Shown: in pieces, positions 19,292 through 30,878 of the stretch | How the letters are laid out: each line of letters starts with the position of its first letter | Position numbering within the stretch: position 1 is the stretch's first letter | Assembly (NCBI GenBank): GCA_011503125.2 | Contig: WWBZ02000040.1 | Coordinates: 1,054,001-1,118,000, forward strand | Source of the DNA: Botryosphaeria dothidea | Lineage: Eukaryota > Ascomycota > Dothideomycetes > Botryosphaeriales > Botryosphaeriaceae | DNA: 64,000 nt | Reading direction: 5' to 3' | Program-made: the position numbers and the translations under genes | The notes under the pieces: model-generated | What the model saw: the letters and a program-made list of their open reading frames with translations, nothing else | What the model was told of the DNA's origin: nothing | Database searches by the model: none

Positions 19292-19804
19292 ATGTTCGCC
19301 CCAAAAGTCGCTGCACTCTTGCTTTTTTTGAGCACTGCCGCCGCCGGTGCTGCCATTGAAACCTCGCCACTTTCGACTCTGGCCGAGTACAATCTCTCGA
19401 CCCTCGATACCGCTTCCAAAAACATCATCCTCAACTCGATCCGCGAGGACCTCGACGCGGCCTTCCCGGGCCTTGGCCTTACCTGCTCTCTCCCCGCCGA
19501 AGTAGCCGAGAAACGTCAGGTCCACGGCGAAACCGAACACCGCCGCGTCCTTGCGGAGGCCGAATCGAAGCAGCAAGCGCAGCTCGGAGACTGCAGCACG
19601 TCTTCAAATCCCGCGACGTGCCGCATCTGCGTCGGCGCTGTTGGTGTGGCTTACGTTGCTGCGCTTGGCGCGTGCTCTGCGTCTGCCATGGGTGCTGAGG
19701 TAGAGACTGCCGGAGTTTGGTCAATCCCTGTCTGGACAGCCTATACTTCTTGCACTGCAGGATCTCTGGCGGCTGCCACTACTGGCTGGTCCAAGTGTTA
19801 TTGA
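19292..19804 (+). CDS. Secreted cysteine-containing preproprotein (170 aa)
   Basis: An intron-free frame. The signal peptide is MFAPKVAALLLFLSTAAAGA. A pro-region of about 55 residues ends at the dibasic Kex2-type site EKR (near residue 74). The mature part has six cysteines in the order DC, TC-R-IC, AC, SC and KC, with an Ala/Gly/Val-rich stretch (GAVGVAYVAALGA) between the third and fourth. The ending is WSKCY. I do not recognise the family. It could be a secreted peptide, effector or antimicrobial-like protein. A TATAAAA box lies 102 bp upstream of the start. Confidence 0.7.
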   Translation: MFAPKVAALLLFLSTAAAGAAIETSPLSTLAEYNLSTLDTASKNIILNSIREDLDAAFPGLGLTCSLPAEVAEKRQVHGETEHRRVLAEAESKQQAQLGDCSTSSNPATCRICVGAVGVAYVAALGACSASAMGAEVETAGVWSIPVWTAYTSCTAGSLAAATTGWSKCY

Positions 19805-20458
19805 GCGTCACTCGGAAAAGGCTGAAGGGAGCGTAAATCTCAGGGTACTGCAGCATATCAGGGTGTTACAGCTTAGCTGCATTTCAAACTATTAATAATT
19901 GCATCGCCTTCGAATAAAATTGTTTGCATATCATGGATTGAAGCCTGAAGTATTCGTGAGACTGGTTGCTTCTCTTTGTTGAAATTAGTGATGCCCCTTT
20001 AGTTTGAGATGGCATGCACAACTATAGGAATTTCCCAATATGTTTACCAATGGATATGCTTGAGGTTCGCAAGAATATAAGCGTCCAGAAATCGGTTTTA
20101 CTACATCACTGTTGATTGAATAGATGCCCGACCGGTCAATTCTATTCCGTAAAATACTTTATTCGATAATTCTGTGATCTATTCTTTATGCTTGTTAGTG
20201 GAATCTCGCTGTTTGATTGTGTGCGTTGACTGATGACCAAGAATTCATCGGCGGGTGAGCTGTCGGCGTGCTAATTTAATTGGACGAACATCCAGCCCTA
20301 AACGCATCCTGCTTCCCCCATTTGGCATATGCGCAACCCGAGTGATCCTTCAGTATCTCTTCCTTCAGCAAAATGACGTAATGCGAATGCGGAGTTCGGA
20401 ACGTACTTAAGTGTCAGCCTGGTATTGGAGACACAGCATCTCCGCAATCGAACAAAAG
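19805..20458. other. Intergenic, AT-rich, nothing seen
   Basis: Terminator of the secreted protein gene and promoter of the hydrolase gene are presumed to lie here. No gene or repeat was noticed. Confidence 0.5.
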
Positions 20459-22326
20459 ATGCTTCAGTTCAAAATGTTTTGGAACCGCAATTCACTCCGC
20501 ATTCTTATTCTGCAAGCCGTACTTGCCTATACCAGCGTTCATGCCCAAGATTCCAATGGCACGCAGAGCCAAGAGATCCAGTGGGGACCTTGTGAGATCA
20601 ATGGGACAACACCACTTGAGTGCGGTAATATTTTCGTTCCGCTGGATTATTCCAGCCCGGACTCCACGGAAACCCTCAGCATAGAGCTCATCAAAGCCCC
20701 TGCGTCAAAAAAGCCTTCCAAGGGCAATATTTTGATTAATTTTGGTGGCCCGGGCGCCAGTGGACAAGAGCTCATGGCCTCCGCGGGGGCGCAAGTGCAG
20801 GCGTAAGACCGCGAGCCTCATCAATTGCGGGGGACATGCTCATTTTTCCCAAATCAGTATGACTGGCGGATACTATGACCTAATCAGCTTTGACCCAAGG
20901 TAAGAAACATGATTGCGTTTCACAGCACTCGTTCTTGCTTGCAAAGACTGACATGGCTCGCCACAGAGGTGCGGGGAAGACGATCCCGCTCTTTTGCTAC
21001 CGCAATGAGACGGAGAGAGAGCGCGCCACTCTTTTGAACCCAAACCTTAATGGAAATGCTTCAGACACTACTCTCGGGAGGCTCTGGGCGAGTGGTCGGA
21101 ACTTCGCCACTGCCTGTCAAGCGAATGGGAAGGACGTTGGAGACCTGATTGGTTATGCGTTCACGGCGAGAGATATCATTCGCATGGCGGAGACACTCAA
21201 TGAGGATGGGCTTCTACGTTATTATGGTAAAATTCTCGTATTCGGGGCGGTGGAGAGTTTAACTAATTTCGTACAGGCTTTTCAGCTGGTACTCCCTTGG
21301 GAGCGACTATAGCCGCCATGTTCCCGGAGAAAATCCACCGCATGATTTTGGATGGCGTTTGGAACACCCATGAATATTGGCACTACCAGTAAGTTGAAAC
21401 CCACGCCTTTGACTGCATGATGAGCTAATCCCACTGTTCGGGAGAACAGTGCACTTGAAGGGTTCACAGACACTGACAAGACGTTCTCCGGCTTCTTAAC
21501 CAACTGCATTACGGCAGGTGTTGACAAGTGTGCACTTTCGAGTCTCAATCAGAGTGCGTCTGATATCGAAGAAGCCGTATACGGCCTCATCGAGACTGTC
21601 AAATATCATCCCATTCCACATCAGGGGACAATGATCGACTACACCGTAGTCAGGAACGTAATTTTCCTGGGCTTGACTACGATTACACAGTGGCCGCTTT
21701 TGGCCACTTTCCTCCACTCCCTCCTCACCGGGAATATGACCGAGCTCGACACGGTGTATGGGAGCCTGCAAACGAGAGAAGACCCAGTTTCTACGGAGCA
21801 CAGATTCGGCATCCAGTGCGGCGACAAATTGGAGCGTACAACGCATCCGGAAGATGTCCTGCCCGTGATTCATCAACTTGAGGAAGTCAGCAAGCTAGCT
21901 GGCAACCGGATATCGTATGACGTGGAAACATGCTCTAAGTGGAAGTTTAACGCCAAGGAAAGGTATCTTGGAAACCTCACAGTGAGCACGAGGCACCCTG
22001 CTCTTATCATTGGGAACACGTTCGATCCGGTTACCCCTCTCAAATCTGCCCGCAACACAAGTGCAGACTTGTTGGGCAGCGTGGTTCTGCAGCATGATGG
22101 CTACGGAGTAGGTTTTCTCAAACGACTTCCAAAAACAAAATACGCTTTGACTAATATATTGTGATCTCACTTCTTGCAGCATGTCTCCATTGAGCAGGCT
22201 TCGGTTTGCACAGCAAAGGTGATTCAAGCCTACCTTGATGATGGTACACTGCCTGAACCAGGATCAATCTGTGAGGTAGATGTTCCTTTGTTCTCGAACA
22301 TAACTTGGAGGGACGTTCTGCTTTGA
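20459..22326 (+). CDS. Secreted alpha/beta hydrolase, TAP-like (S33 tripeptidyl aminopeptidase type)
   Basis: Six exons (20459-20802, 20858-20899, 20967-21226, 21277-21388, 21450-22107, 22180-22326) with GT-AG borders. The start MLQFKMFWNRNSLRILILQAVLAYTSVHAQ is a signal peptide. An alpha/beta hydrolase core follows: ILINFGGPGASGQ (oxyanion-hole region), GGYYDLISFDPRGAGKT, the nucleophile elbow GFSAG built across the third splice, and a TAP C-terminal domain with the acid in IGNTFDPVTPLKSA and the histidine in GYG|HVSIEQAS, again created by splicing. The catalytic triad is therefore complete. Families of this kind cleave short peptides or related amides outside the cell. The substrate here is unknown. 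Frames upstream of 20459 start with GTG and are not used. Confidence 0.85.
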
Positions 22327-23566
22327 TTGAAGTAGATGGATTTGACCAAGAGAGCTGCAGCCGACGACTAGAGCGAAACACTCTCTCCGAAAAGATAGTA
22401 AACAGGGAGCACCTTGAGAGTGGAAGCATTCATTGAATCATGTTGTCCTCGGATATTTGGTATCTTTCCATTCAGATGGATGTATCTACTCTCGTGATAT
22501 TGTGCTTGTAGACGCTTCAGCCCGCATTCCATGGCCTGTAGAAAGTCTAACGATGTTGACGTGCATCGCAGCAGAGCAAGGTGTTCGGATCTTGTTTCTC
22601 CTTGATAGTTCGAAACTTTGCACAAATTACACCATAAAATGACTGCTGTCAGTAAGGCTCCTCAGTGTCGGCCTGCTTCTGCCGGCGATGTCCGGAGAAC
22701 TGCTGTGTATTGATAACCTGCATACCTCGTTCCAGTAGGTGCCTGAATCTAGAGCCAGTCGACAGAGCGCCCGGCCTCTATTGTTCGCGATGTAGTCATG
22801 GGTCTGTTTCGTCAAGTCTCCTGGGAGTGTATTCACCGTATCCCTCCAGGCAGTGTTCAAAGTGTTGACGGGCTTCGGTGACGCATCGATTGATCCAGAC
22901 ACCTCGAATTTTACTGCAAAGGCAAATGATGGAAAATGAGCTTAATCACCTCCGTTATCTGTTATTGGATAGCATATTAGCTTAGTCATTGATTCTGAGA
23001 CGTCTTGGGAGCAACACCACGAGCGCCTCAGCAACCAAGCAATCAAGTCATTCATTCATCGATTCCGACCGATCAAGCGCAAATTCCATCAGCAAAAAAT
23101 TTTAAAGACGATGGTATCTCGCTGCTTCTATACTGTGGAGCAGATTTACCTTGTAAGCGGTCAAGGAGTGCTCGTTGCGCGCGCGTTTCGCTTTCGTTGC
23201 GCGCTTGTTCCGCTCCCGTTGCGCACTCGCCCCGCGCCGCGGCTCCGCGCTCATCAAAACCCCATCTGCGCGACCTTTCCTGGGAATATCGCCAATGCTG
23301 ACCCTGCGAAGATGAATCCTTCTCGTATGTATTTCCATGGCATCGGAGTAAGCATGTGGCGACGCATAGGAAATAGCCCGGTATATATTCCGCTCCAGTC
23401 CTTCTCCACTGGGAGCTATCAACATTCCATTCAACACTGAGCTTCTATAATTTCAATTCCAAGTCAAGGTATGAATCTCCATTCGTTTCCATCTTCTATG
23501 GCTTTTTAGGTGACTCATTTTCTTTTCAGGGACACTTAACACTATATCTTAGCCGCGAGCAACAAG
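22327..23566. other. Intergenic with a short tandem repeat; no gene supported
   Basis: Frames at 22433-22642, 22627-22902 and 23005-23440 have no motif. The end of the stretch holds the leader of the next gene with a probable 5'-UTR intron (23469-23529, GTATGA...TTTTCAG). Confidence 0.45.
23174..23239. repeat. 22-bp tandem repeat, three imperfect units
   Basis: GTTGCGC occurs at 23174, 23196 and 23218, exactly 22 bp apart. Each occurrence is followed by a similar pyrimidine/CG-rich tail (GCGCGTTTCGCTTTC, GCTTGTTCCGCTCCC, ACTCGCCCCGCGCCG). A drifted fourth unit may follow. Confidence 0.6.
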
Positions 23567-25240
23567 ATGTCAGGATCTTCAAAGGCAGCATGCTTGTTGG
23601 CATTCATGATTCTGTTTCTTCAGGACTATGTATATGCCAGTGAGGTCACTGCGACTAGGAATATGACAGGCTTTCCTCCGGTAAGTCCCCATAACCACTT
23701 CATTTCATGCGCCTGTGACAGCGTATGAAGCATCTGCAGCGTACTGAAATGAACAGTGCGACGCTCTTATGGAGGCAGGCCTCGGTGGCCGGCTGCTATT
23801 CGCCACAGACCCAGACTACGAGCCACGCATTGCAAGTTGGTGGGCTTTGAACACCCGACTACGCCCATGGTGCCTCATCCAGCCGCACGACGCGGCAGAG
23901 GTATCCAAGACCATGATCGCCCTGCTCGGAGCTGGAGATGGTGCTGGAGACTGGCATATTGCCGTGCGCTCAGGTGGACACAGCCTTGGTAGCACGAACA
24001 ACATCGACACCGGAGTCACCGTCGACTTGGGAAAATTAAATCAGACTACCTACGACAACGAAACCAACACTGCCAGCATCAGTCCTGGGGGTAGATGGAA
24101 GAATGTCTACGATGAGTTGCACGAGCATGGTGTGATTGTTACCGGTGGCCGTGACGGAGACGTTGGAGTGGGTGGGTTTCTGCTGGGCGGAGGCTTGACC
24201 TATTTCATGGGCCGCGAATCTTTCGGCTGTGATTCCATCAAGAACTACGAAGTTGTTCTCGCCAACGGCACTATCGTCAACGCGAACAAGGGAGAGAACT
24301 CTGACTTATGGATGGCTCTGAGGGGCGGTGGCAGCAACTTTGGCATCGTCACCAGGTTCGACATGGAAGCTCTTCCAGACAAAGACCTTGCGCACGGCAT
24401 CCGCTTCATGAGCGGATATCACTCTCCGGAGCTGGTTGACGTACTTGTCGACTTCACGGACCATTACCAGGAGTTTGACACGGATGCTCTGGTTGGCTTT
24501 GTGATACACAACACGTCAATCAATCCCGCAGGTGTTACGGCGGTTGCGTTGCATGTTAATACTGAAAGCATCCACAACTCTACCGGCTTTGAGAAGTTAA
24601 ACCAGATCCCAACTATCCTACCCGATGAGACTCGTTCTTTGAAGCTCTCAGAGGCTGCCCAAGGCTCGGGGCTGGCCTCCGGATCATGGTACGTCACTCC
24701 TCTCCACTGAAAGGCGAACGCTGACAAAGATTCAGGATATCTGAAGCTACCATCACGTTCAAAAATGACCAACGCATATTGGCTCATGCCGTCGAACTAC
24801 ACGACCGCTACGTTCAAGAAATGAGTGCTGCGTTCGGAGCGGAGAACTTCGAGTCTATCGTCTTCTTGCAGCCACTGCCAACGTTCTTCAGCGAGATCAG
24901 CAGGCGCAAGGGTGGCAACATGCTGGGACTTGATAACCAGGAATACAACGCCATCGTCTGGACCGGGCATGTGGCCGTCACAACTAATGAGCAGGATCTT
25001 GCCTTCGCAGAAGCTAAGATGATGGCCATGGCTGCGGAGCTCACGAGCTATTCAACTTCATTATCCGGCGGTACCAGACTGATCTACATGAACTATGCCG
25101 ACTCAACTCAGGATGTCCTTGGAAGTTATGGAAAGAAGAACGTCGACCATATCAGGGACGTGGCTGCCAAGTTTGATCCGACGGGAGCGTTCCAGACGCG
25201 GGTTCCAGGGGGATTCAAGATATCACGCGTGGACGTGTAG
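23567..25240 (+). CDS. Secreted FAD-linked oxidoreductase (PCMH/BBE type)
   Basis: Exons 23567-23680, 23757-24688 and 24736-25240 give 516 aa with all phases consistent. A signal peptide (ACLLAFMILFLQDYVYA) precedes the FAD-binding PCMH domain. Domain motifs are PHDAAEVSKTM, the flavin-binding AVRSGGHSLGSTNN (the histidine is the usual covalent FAD link), ISPGGRWKNVYDEL, GRDGDVGVGGFLLGGGLTYF and LWMALRGGGSNFGIVTRFD. At the C-terminus a BBE-like NYADSTQDVLGSYGKKNVDHIRDVAAKFDP reaches the stop. The position after GRDGD is occupied without the second cysteine typical of bicovalent enzymes, so a mono-covalent flavin is expected. Such enzymes oxidise alcohols, sugars or alkaloid-like substrates. 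The substrate is not predictable. Several N-glycosylation sites (NMT, NQT, NST) fit secretion. Confidence 0.88.
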
Positions 25241-25624
25241 TGCAGGAGGAGCCATGCAGCTTTTCACCTTTCCTGTACAGCCTTCATTGGTTCGGGATGG
25301 GCTCCAAGGCTACTATTGCGGTTTTCAGGGCTTTTCGATGTCTCTCTTTTTTTCCTTGTAGGAATTAGCCCCTGTCTATTATTTCCGCTACCATTTATCT
25401 CTATCGTCATTACCACATATTCCGCTCTCTAACGCCGAAACTGGGAGAAACTAATTAATTTGGGGTGGCCCAATGTATCATAATTGCGTTGCGTCTCAGC
25501 GTGCATCTCGAGTTACCGTGTTGGAAAAGTCAGGATGGTGTCGTCGGGCAATCCGGCCGTGTCTGCTGATGGGAAAGGGTGATCAGAGATACGCGGGACA
25601 TCCCGACCGTTTCTCTTAAGGTCT
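25241..25624. other. Convergent 3' intergenic region
   Basis: Lies between two facing 3' ends. No gene or repeat was seen. Confidence 0.5.
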
Positions 25625-27510
25625 TCAAGACAAGCGCCTGTCAATGAGCCGAACGACCTCCTCGTAGCCCGCTCCCTCCGCCAACTCCATCGCAGTAAAT
25701 CCATCAACATCCCGTGCGATGATCTCCATCCTCCCCATCTGACTCAGCAACGTACCAACAGCGTGTTTATGCCCCATGCTCGCCGCGAAGTGCAAGGGAG
25801 TCCACCTGTAGAAGCCAATCCGCACATCAGTCGGCGAGTACTCCGTCTTCCGATCCACCTCTTCCTCCAACCTCGCCTCCCGACGCAGGATCTCCCGAAT
25901 GGTATCCGAAGAGCCCCCCCTCGCTGCCAGATGCAGCGCCATGCCATACGACGTCCGCGGCTCCTGCTCGCACTCCCCGACGTTCGCGCCGCGCGCCAGC
26001 AGCAACCGGGCGACCTCCCAGTGCCGCTTGTCGCACGCCTGCACCAGCGGCGACCACCCCCGCTCCGCCTGCCCGGCGAACGCGCCCGCCTGGAGGAGGT
26101 AGTCCACCGGGGCGAGCGCGCCGCGCTGGGCCGCGCGCACCACCGGCGTGCGGCCGTGCTCGTCGGCGGCGTTGAGCATGTCGGCGGAGACGCAGCGCGC
26201 GCCGCACCGCACCGCCAGGTGGCCGACGTCGCGGGCGTGGGCGCGCGCGAGGCCGAGGGCCGCGCCGTGCTGGAAGAGCGCCAGCGTCAGGTCGATGTGG
26301 CCGGCGGCGGCGGCGTGGCAGGGCGGGGTTTGGAGGTCCAGGTCGGGCGTGTTCGGGTCGGCGCCGTGGGCGAGGAGCAGGTCGACGAGGGTGGCGTTGC
26401 CGGCGGCGGCGGCGTAGTGGAGAGGGGTGCGGAGGAGCGCGTCGGGTAGGGAGGGGCTCAGGCCGGTGTTGAGGATGATGTTTGCTACGTCGATGTATGG
26501 GGCAGGGTCCTGGAGATGGTCGGTCTTGGGGGTGAATGCGGGAGGCTGCCGGTACTCGCTCACGGAGCGGAAGAGGTCGATCTCGGATTTCGTCCAGAGC
26601 TTCTGCACAGGAGCGTCCATTCCGTAGGCGTAGGTTGGTTGGCCATAGCCGCAGTCGTATTGCGGCGGCACACACGCTGCAGCTGCGCGATGCAAGACCG
26701 ACTGGCCGAGGTAGCCCTTCTGGTCCACGGACGCGCCTTGGGATACCAGATATGCAACCATTCTAACGTCACCGCGCACTGCCGCCAGATGGAGGGCTGC
26801 GTCTCCGAGCATGTTTCGTGATGAGATTTCTTCGCCGGAGCACAACACCGCATGAACGGTCTTGATGTCTCCTAAGGCAACGGCTCGATGAAGCGGCCGG
26901 TTGAGAATGTGCCACCGGATCAGGAATGCCGCCATGTCCATAGGACTTGCGGCTGAGAACTGATCTGCTGCGGAGACGAATAGAGGGATTTCACCCCTTT
27001 TGTTTGGAATGGTCAGCGAAGAATCATCATGTGCTATTAGCAGTCTGGCGCAATCAAGGTAGCCGTGGAGGATTGCCAAATGCAACGCGGCATTTCTGTC
27101 TTCATCGACCGCCGAGGGATCCGCGCCGGCAGACAGCAATAGCGTGACAATTTTGAGACGAGCGGTCTTGTAGGCCTCTTTCTGGGGATCCAAGGATGAA
27201 AGTGCACAGTGCAGTGGAGTCTTGCCATCTACGGTGCGGACGTTTGGAAGAGCTCCCTTTTCCAGAAGAGCTTCGACGATATCAGAATCGAGTGTCAGGC
27301 ATGCCGTGTGAAGCGCAGATTGGCGGCCGTCTTTTGTGGATCCTCTGATTGCATGTTGTGGCGCCTTGCGAATGAGGCGTAGCGTACGCTCCTTTGGATA
27401 TTGCCTTATTGCCGTCTGGAGAAGTTGGGAGCTGACCGTACTTACACTGACGGTGCTCTGTCAGTCAATATTGCAGATGATAATCAGCCGGATTAAACTT
27501 ACTCGGGCAT
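25625..27510 (-). CDS. Ankyrin-repeat protein (612 aa)
   Basis: My model joins an 8-nt first exon (27503-27510, MPD) to 25625-27455 through a GTAAGT...CAGAG intron, giving 612 aa. Almost the whole chain is ankyrin repeats. Cores such as DGKTPLHCAL, DRNAALHLAILHGYLDCARLLI, LGDAALHLAAVRGDVRMVAYLVSQGA, RTPLHYAAAAGNATLVDLLLAHGADPN, HGRTPVVRAAQRGALAPVDYLLQAGA and WTPLHFAASMGHKHAVGTLL are visible, with an estimated 11-13 repeats. No NACHT, HET or kinase domain is present. The role would be protein binding, partner unknown. A TTATAA box at about 27600 lies 90 bp upstream. An alternative start is the internal ATG at 27193. Confidence 0.8.
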
Positions 27511-28398
27511 GGTGAAGGCTGCCGTCAAGAGCTCAAATTAGGATATTCTGGCGGAGTTTAGGGGACAAAAGGAGAATGCCTGCCAAATGGCCGAGCTCCT
27601 TATAAGCGGGGCTCCACTTTAGCACCCAATGTGGTTAGCAACGAGTATGAGTGTCTCGGCTACGGACGATCAGCCCGTGCACAGCTGGGTTTACCGCCTG
27701 CTTGTGGAGAACAATTACAAGTATAGCAATGTCCTCCTTCCAGAACTGCATGCATCAATTCAGAAGGCTTCAACAGTATGCAGATAAACGTGCAAGAGAT
27801 CGCTCCTTCAGCTACTGCGAAGTTAGCAGTAACCTCTACTCAGACTAAACAAAAACGATTCGGTTTGGCCAGCTTTCATGTAGAATGACCGTATCTACGA
27901 GGGGTCAGATGCAGAGTGATCAAGCTTTATGGAAAAATGTGCGCCCGAGCCATGCCATGACTACCCGGCTGTGTCGAGTCGAACAGTCGCGGTTTCACTC
28001 GCAATCGTGGCATCATCTCCATCAGCGCCACCTCATAAATATCGCTACATCGGAGGGAAGCACATCTCTCAGGTCTGAGACCGATATACCCTGGGAATTT
28101 GTCCCTAGAACTCACCCAAATGGGATTCGCGTCTGCATAGCCTTGCCCATCCTCTACTTCACCGTCAGGACGGCTATATTTGAAACGTGCGCTGCCCACT
28201 TCTTTCTTCCCAGCAAACTTATAATAACTTTTGGTTGTATTGAAGCGATCGCCAGGCCGTTTTCTCAGATACTATCACTCTCAACTTCACTGTCAACGCG
28301 TGTTATCTGTGTTTCGGCTCGGCCTCGACACCTCGAATCTACCATCGATCGATATCGGCATCTTACAATCGATTCAGTCTTGAAATAATACCCAAGAG
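27511..28398. other. Intergenic, no gene supported
   Basis: A 167-codon plus frame (27885-28388) and its antisense shadow have no motif and look like chance open frames. Confidence 0.45.
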
Positions 28399-29031
28399 AT
28401 GTTTCGGCGACTGAGCTTGGTGGTAATGAGAAACTACTGTCGGATCCCAAGTCCTGTCGTCTCAATACCAACGAGAGCTGCATGTAGATCCTTCTATGTC
28501 AGCCAGTTGCATCGCAGCAACTGCGATTTTGGTAGACCTTGCAGCTGTAGCGAATGCATGGAAAGCTCGCGAAAACCTATGTGTGAGATATGCAAGGTTC
28601 ATCCTACTACGACACAGTCCGCCAAGTTGACACACGACCGAAAAGGCCTCTCCGGCTATACGTCCACCTCTTTTTGCGATCAGTGTTGGGCAGAGCGCTC
28701 GAAAGAAGAGAGGAGAACAGCACGGGAAAAGGAGCGGTTTCTAGCCTTACGCGAAGAGAGAACAGAAAAGATGTTGGCGAATGTAAGAGCGGTTCGCTCA
28801 ACGGAACAAGTGCCTTTCAGCTATGCGATAGATAAGTTGTTACACGATGTCAGATCTGTGAAGGGTCAATGCAACTCACGGCGATGGCACCAACGGGATC
28901 TTCTTGACGAATTGTCTCGAGATCTACAGATTGTGAAAGTGCGAAACAGGTATGTATGTAACAAGGGGCGATTCGATGTTATGGACTTCAAATTATGGTC
29001 TTCACGTAAGTGGTTGGAGTACGATTTTTGA
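28399..29031 (+). CDS. Uncharacterised Cys-rich protein with paired zinc-ligand-like motifs (210 aa)
   Basis: Single exon. The first 35 residues are Arg-rich and free of acidic residues (MFRRLSLVVMRNYCRIP), which might be a mitochondrial presequence. There follows a cysteine block: C-DFGRP-C-S-C-SE-C, then C-EI-C and C-DQ-C-W, with histidines nearby (VHP, LTHD). This arrangement suggests one or two bound zinc ions. A charged, probably coiled helix (ERSKEERRTAREKERFLALREERTEKM) comes next, then a basic C-terminal third. I do not recognise the family and assign no function. The neighbours (ankyrin gene, STAND-type N-terminal gene) give no clue. Confidence 0.6.
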   Translation: MFRRLSLVVMRNYCRIPSPVVSIPTRAACRSFYVSQLHRSNCDFGRPCSCSECMESSRKPMCEICKVHPTTTQSAKLTHDRKGLSGYTSTSFCDQCWAERSKEERRTAREKERFLALREERTEKMLANVRAVRSTEQVPFSYAIDKLLHDVRSVKGQCNSRRWHQRDLLDELSRDLQIVKVRNRYVCNKGRFDVMDFKLWSSRKWLEYDF

Positions 29032-29825
29032 ACGTTGGAAAAGGTCGGGTGGTGTTTCTGCGGTGCTCTTGTCACTCTGCTACCAATTTACAATTATTGT
29101 TAAATTAACGTTTTCCTTGGGTATTTAGGAGAATCACAGGAAATTTCGCAGCAACGGACGTAAGATGATAGCAAAAATATGTCTCTCGGCGGAGGCGTGC
29201 ATCGCAACGCAGTAGACAAGACAAGAAAGACAGCAACAGGCGATGGCTGCGTGACGAAAAGTCAGGAATTGCCAGTATTTAGAAGAAGGCGCAGCCGCGC
29301 AGCAGAGGAAGGAAATGAGAAGCAGAGGGAAGGGACGATGCGACGAGCGTGCAAAATCAGATGAGACAGGCAGTGACCAGAGCCCTGAAGGCAGCATTGC
29401 GGCACAGGAAAGAGGAAGTTGGATACGCAATATGATGGCGACAGGCTGTAGAAAGCTTGGCGGGTCTCAACGAGGAGCCTTTATCCAACTATAGGAGATC
29501 TGTCAACTTTTGGCCCTTGCGACAAGTGATCACTGACGTAGGCGCTAATTGTTTGGATTGCTGGCTAGCTGGTTGGGCTTGATTTGGAGGGGGCATTTTG
29601 GCTGTTCGGACCCGCCGAAGCTTTTGGATGCTACACGTCCGATAAACATTTACAGCTTCAGCATACTCTAATTCCCTACGTAAGTAATAGATGTATACAT
29701 CTGCATAACCAAAACAAATTTTCGACCCTTACTAGTGTAGTTAAAAGTAGTATTCAATACAAATGGCCTTAAACTCCTTTTCGTGTTCGGCCAGACTGGG
29801 TAGCCACCAGCTCTGAACTCAAGTC
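29032..29825. other. Intergenic, nothing seen
   Basis: Mixed-composition spacer. The frames present are short and unsupported. Confidence 0.45.
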
Positions 29826-30878
29826 TTAATTGCCAACCGGTGCATCCAAAGCAGGCATCATGACGAAGATTCCTATAGCCAATGATGACCTTGACAGTGC
29901 GCTCTGACGGCTTCCAGAATTTGAAAAGGAAGCAGACAACCGCATACTAACAAATTTCAAGATACCGCCACAGTCTTTGCTTTTTTGGGGAGCGTAGGTA
30001 CAATGCACGCTCTGAGGAACATGACAGCAGGCTGACGAGGTTGGTACTGTTTGGTTCTCTGAGGTGTCGTTGGATGGGCTCTGATTTTGCGTGGCAGACT
30101 GTTCCGATATCTGATTCTGATTATCTACTTTCGCCTCTCCGGTCGTCAGCGAAAGCCATAAGTGAGTTCGTACACATCAACATACCATAGCTCTGTTTAG
30201 TGTCTCTTGTAGACTTTGCAATTGCGTAGTGATGATTTGGAACTCTGAACTGTGTAACACGCTTTGTTCTCTTGGCAATATAGTGGCGTTGGCTGGTCCC
30301 GCGTCGCAATTTCGTTGAAGTAGCGTTTGCATATTGCGTGACAAGATGGACAGCCGACTATGTACCATTAGCATTTTGTTGATCCAGAGGTGTAGCTTAG
30401 CTTACCGGTTTTTCATCATTTGATGCTGTACACAGGCATAGAGCAAATCAATCCTACGCTCAATATGCTGACTCCTTGATAATATCCCCTTCTCTTTGGT
30501 CAAAACGACAAAAGAGTTCCATGACTTCTTAATGGATCCCGCATCGCTCGGAAGTAGGCTATCCAGATATTTTTCAAAGTCGGTTATCTCTGCAGTAGCC
30601 TCTGAAAATTTTGTTCGAAGCGGAGTATTGAGAGCTGAAATATCAGGTCCAATCAAGTCGACGAGCTTTAAGGACAGATCGAGATTCTGACGTATTCTTC
30701 CGATCCTCTGTGGCACATCCTGGATGTCGCAATAGAGCTGTGATAGGCTAAGGGCCGTATGAGTGAAATGAATTGCACCAGCTACTGTGCCAACGGCTTC
30801 GGCCATGTTCTTAAAGGCAGCAAGCGAGGGGTGTGGGATGTCAGAGAGGGATTGAAAGACGCACTGATGAAGATCCAA
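29826..30878 (-). CDS. Fungal STAND-type N-terminal domain protein, structure uncertain
   Basis: The first exon contains MAEAVGTVAGAIHFTHTALSLSQLYCDIQ (ATG near 30804; an upstream in-frame ATG at 30878 also exists). Amphipathic helices follow: RIGRIRQNLDLSLKLVDLI and FSEATAEITDFEKYLDSLLP. This matches the helical N-terminal domain that fungal NACHT and ankyrin receptors carry before their NTPase. A GTAAGC...CATAG intron (about 30404-30359) joins it to RLSILSRNMQTLLQRN and a second helix, QIITTQLQSLQETLNRAM. A further intron and a Ser/Thr/Gln-rich tail lead to a stop at 29826, but the joins there are uncertain. No NTPase or repeat domain follows. The protein is either a stand-alone signalling domain or the stump of a larger receptor. 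Confidence 0.5.

Noticed and set aside
27885..28388. 167-codon plus frame
   Set aside because: No motif, no supported start context, and an antisense frame of similar quality.
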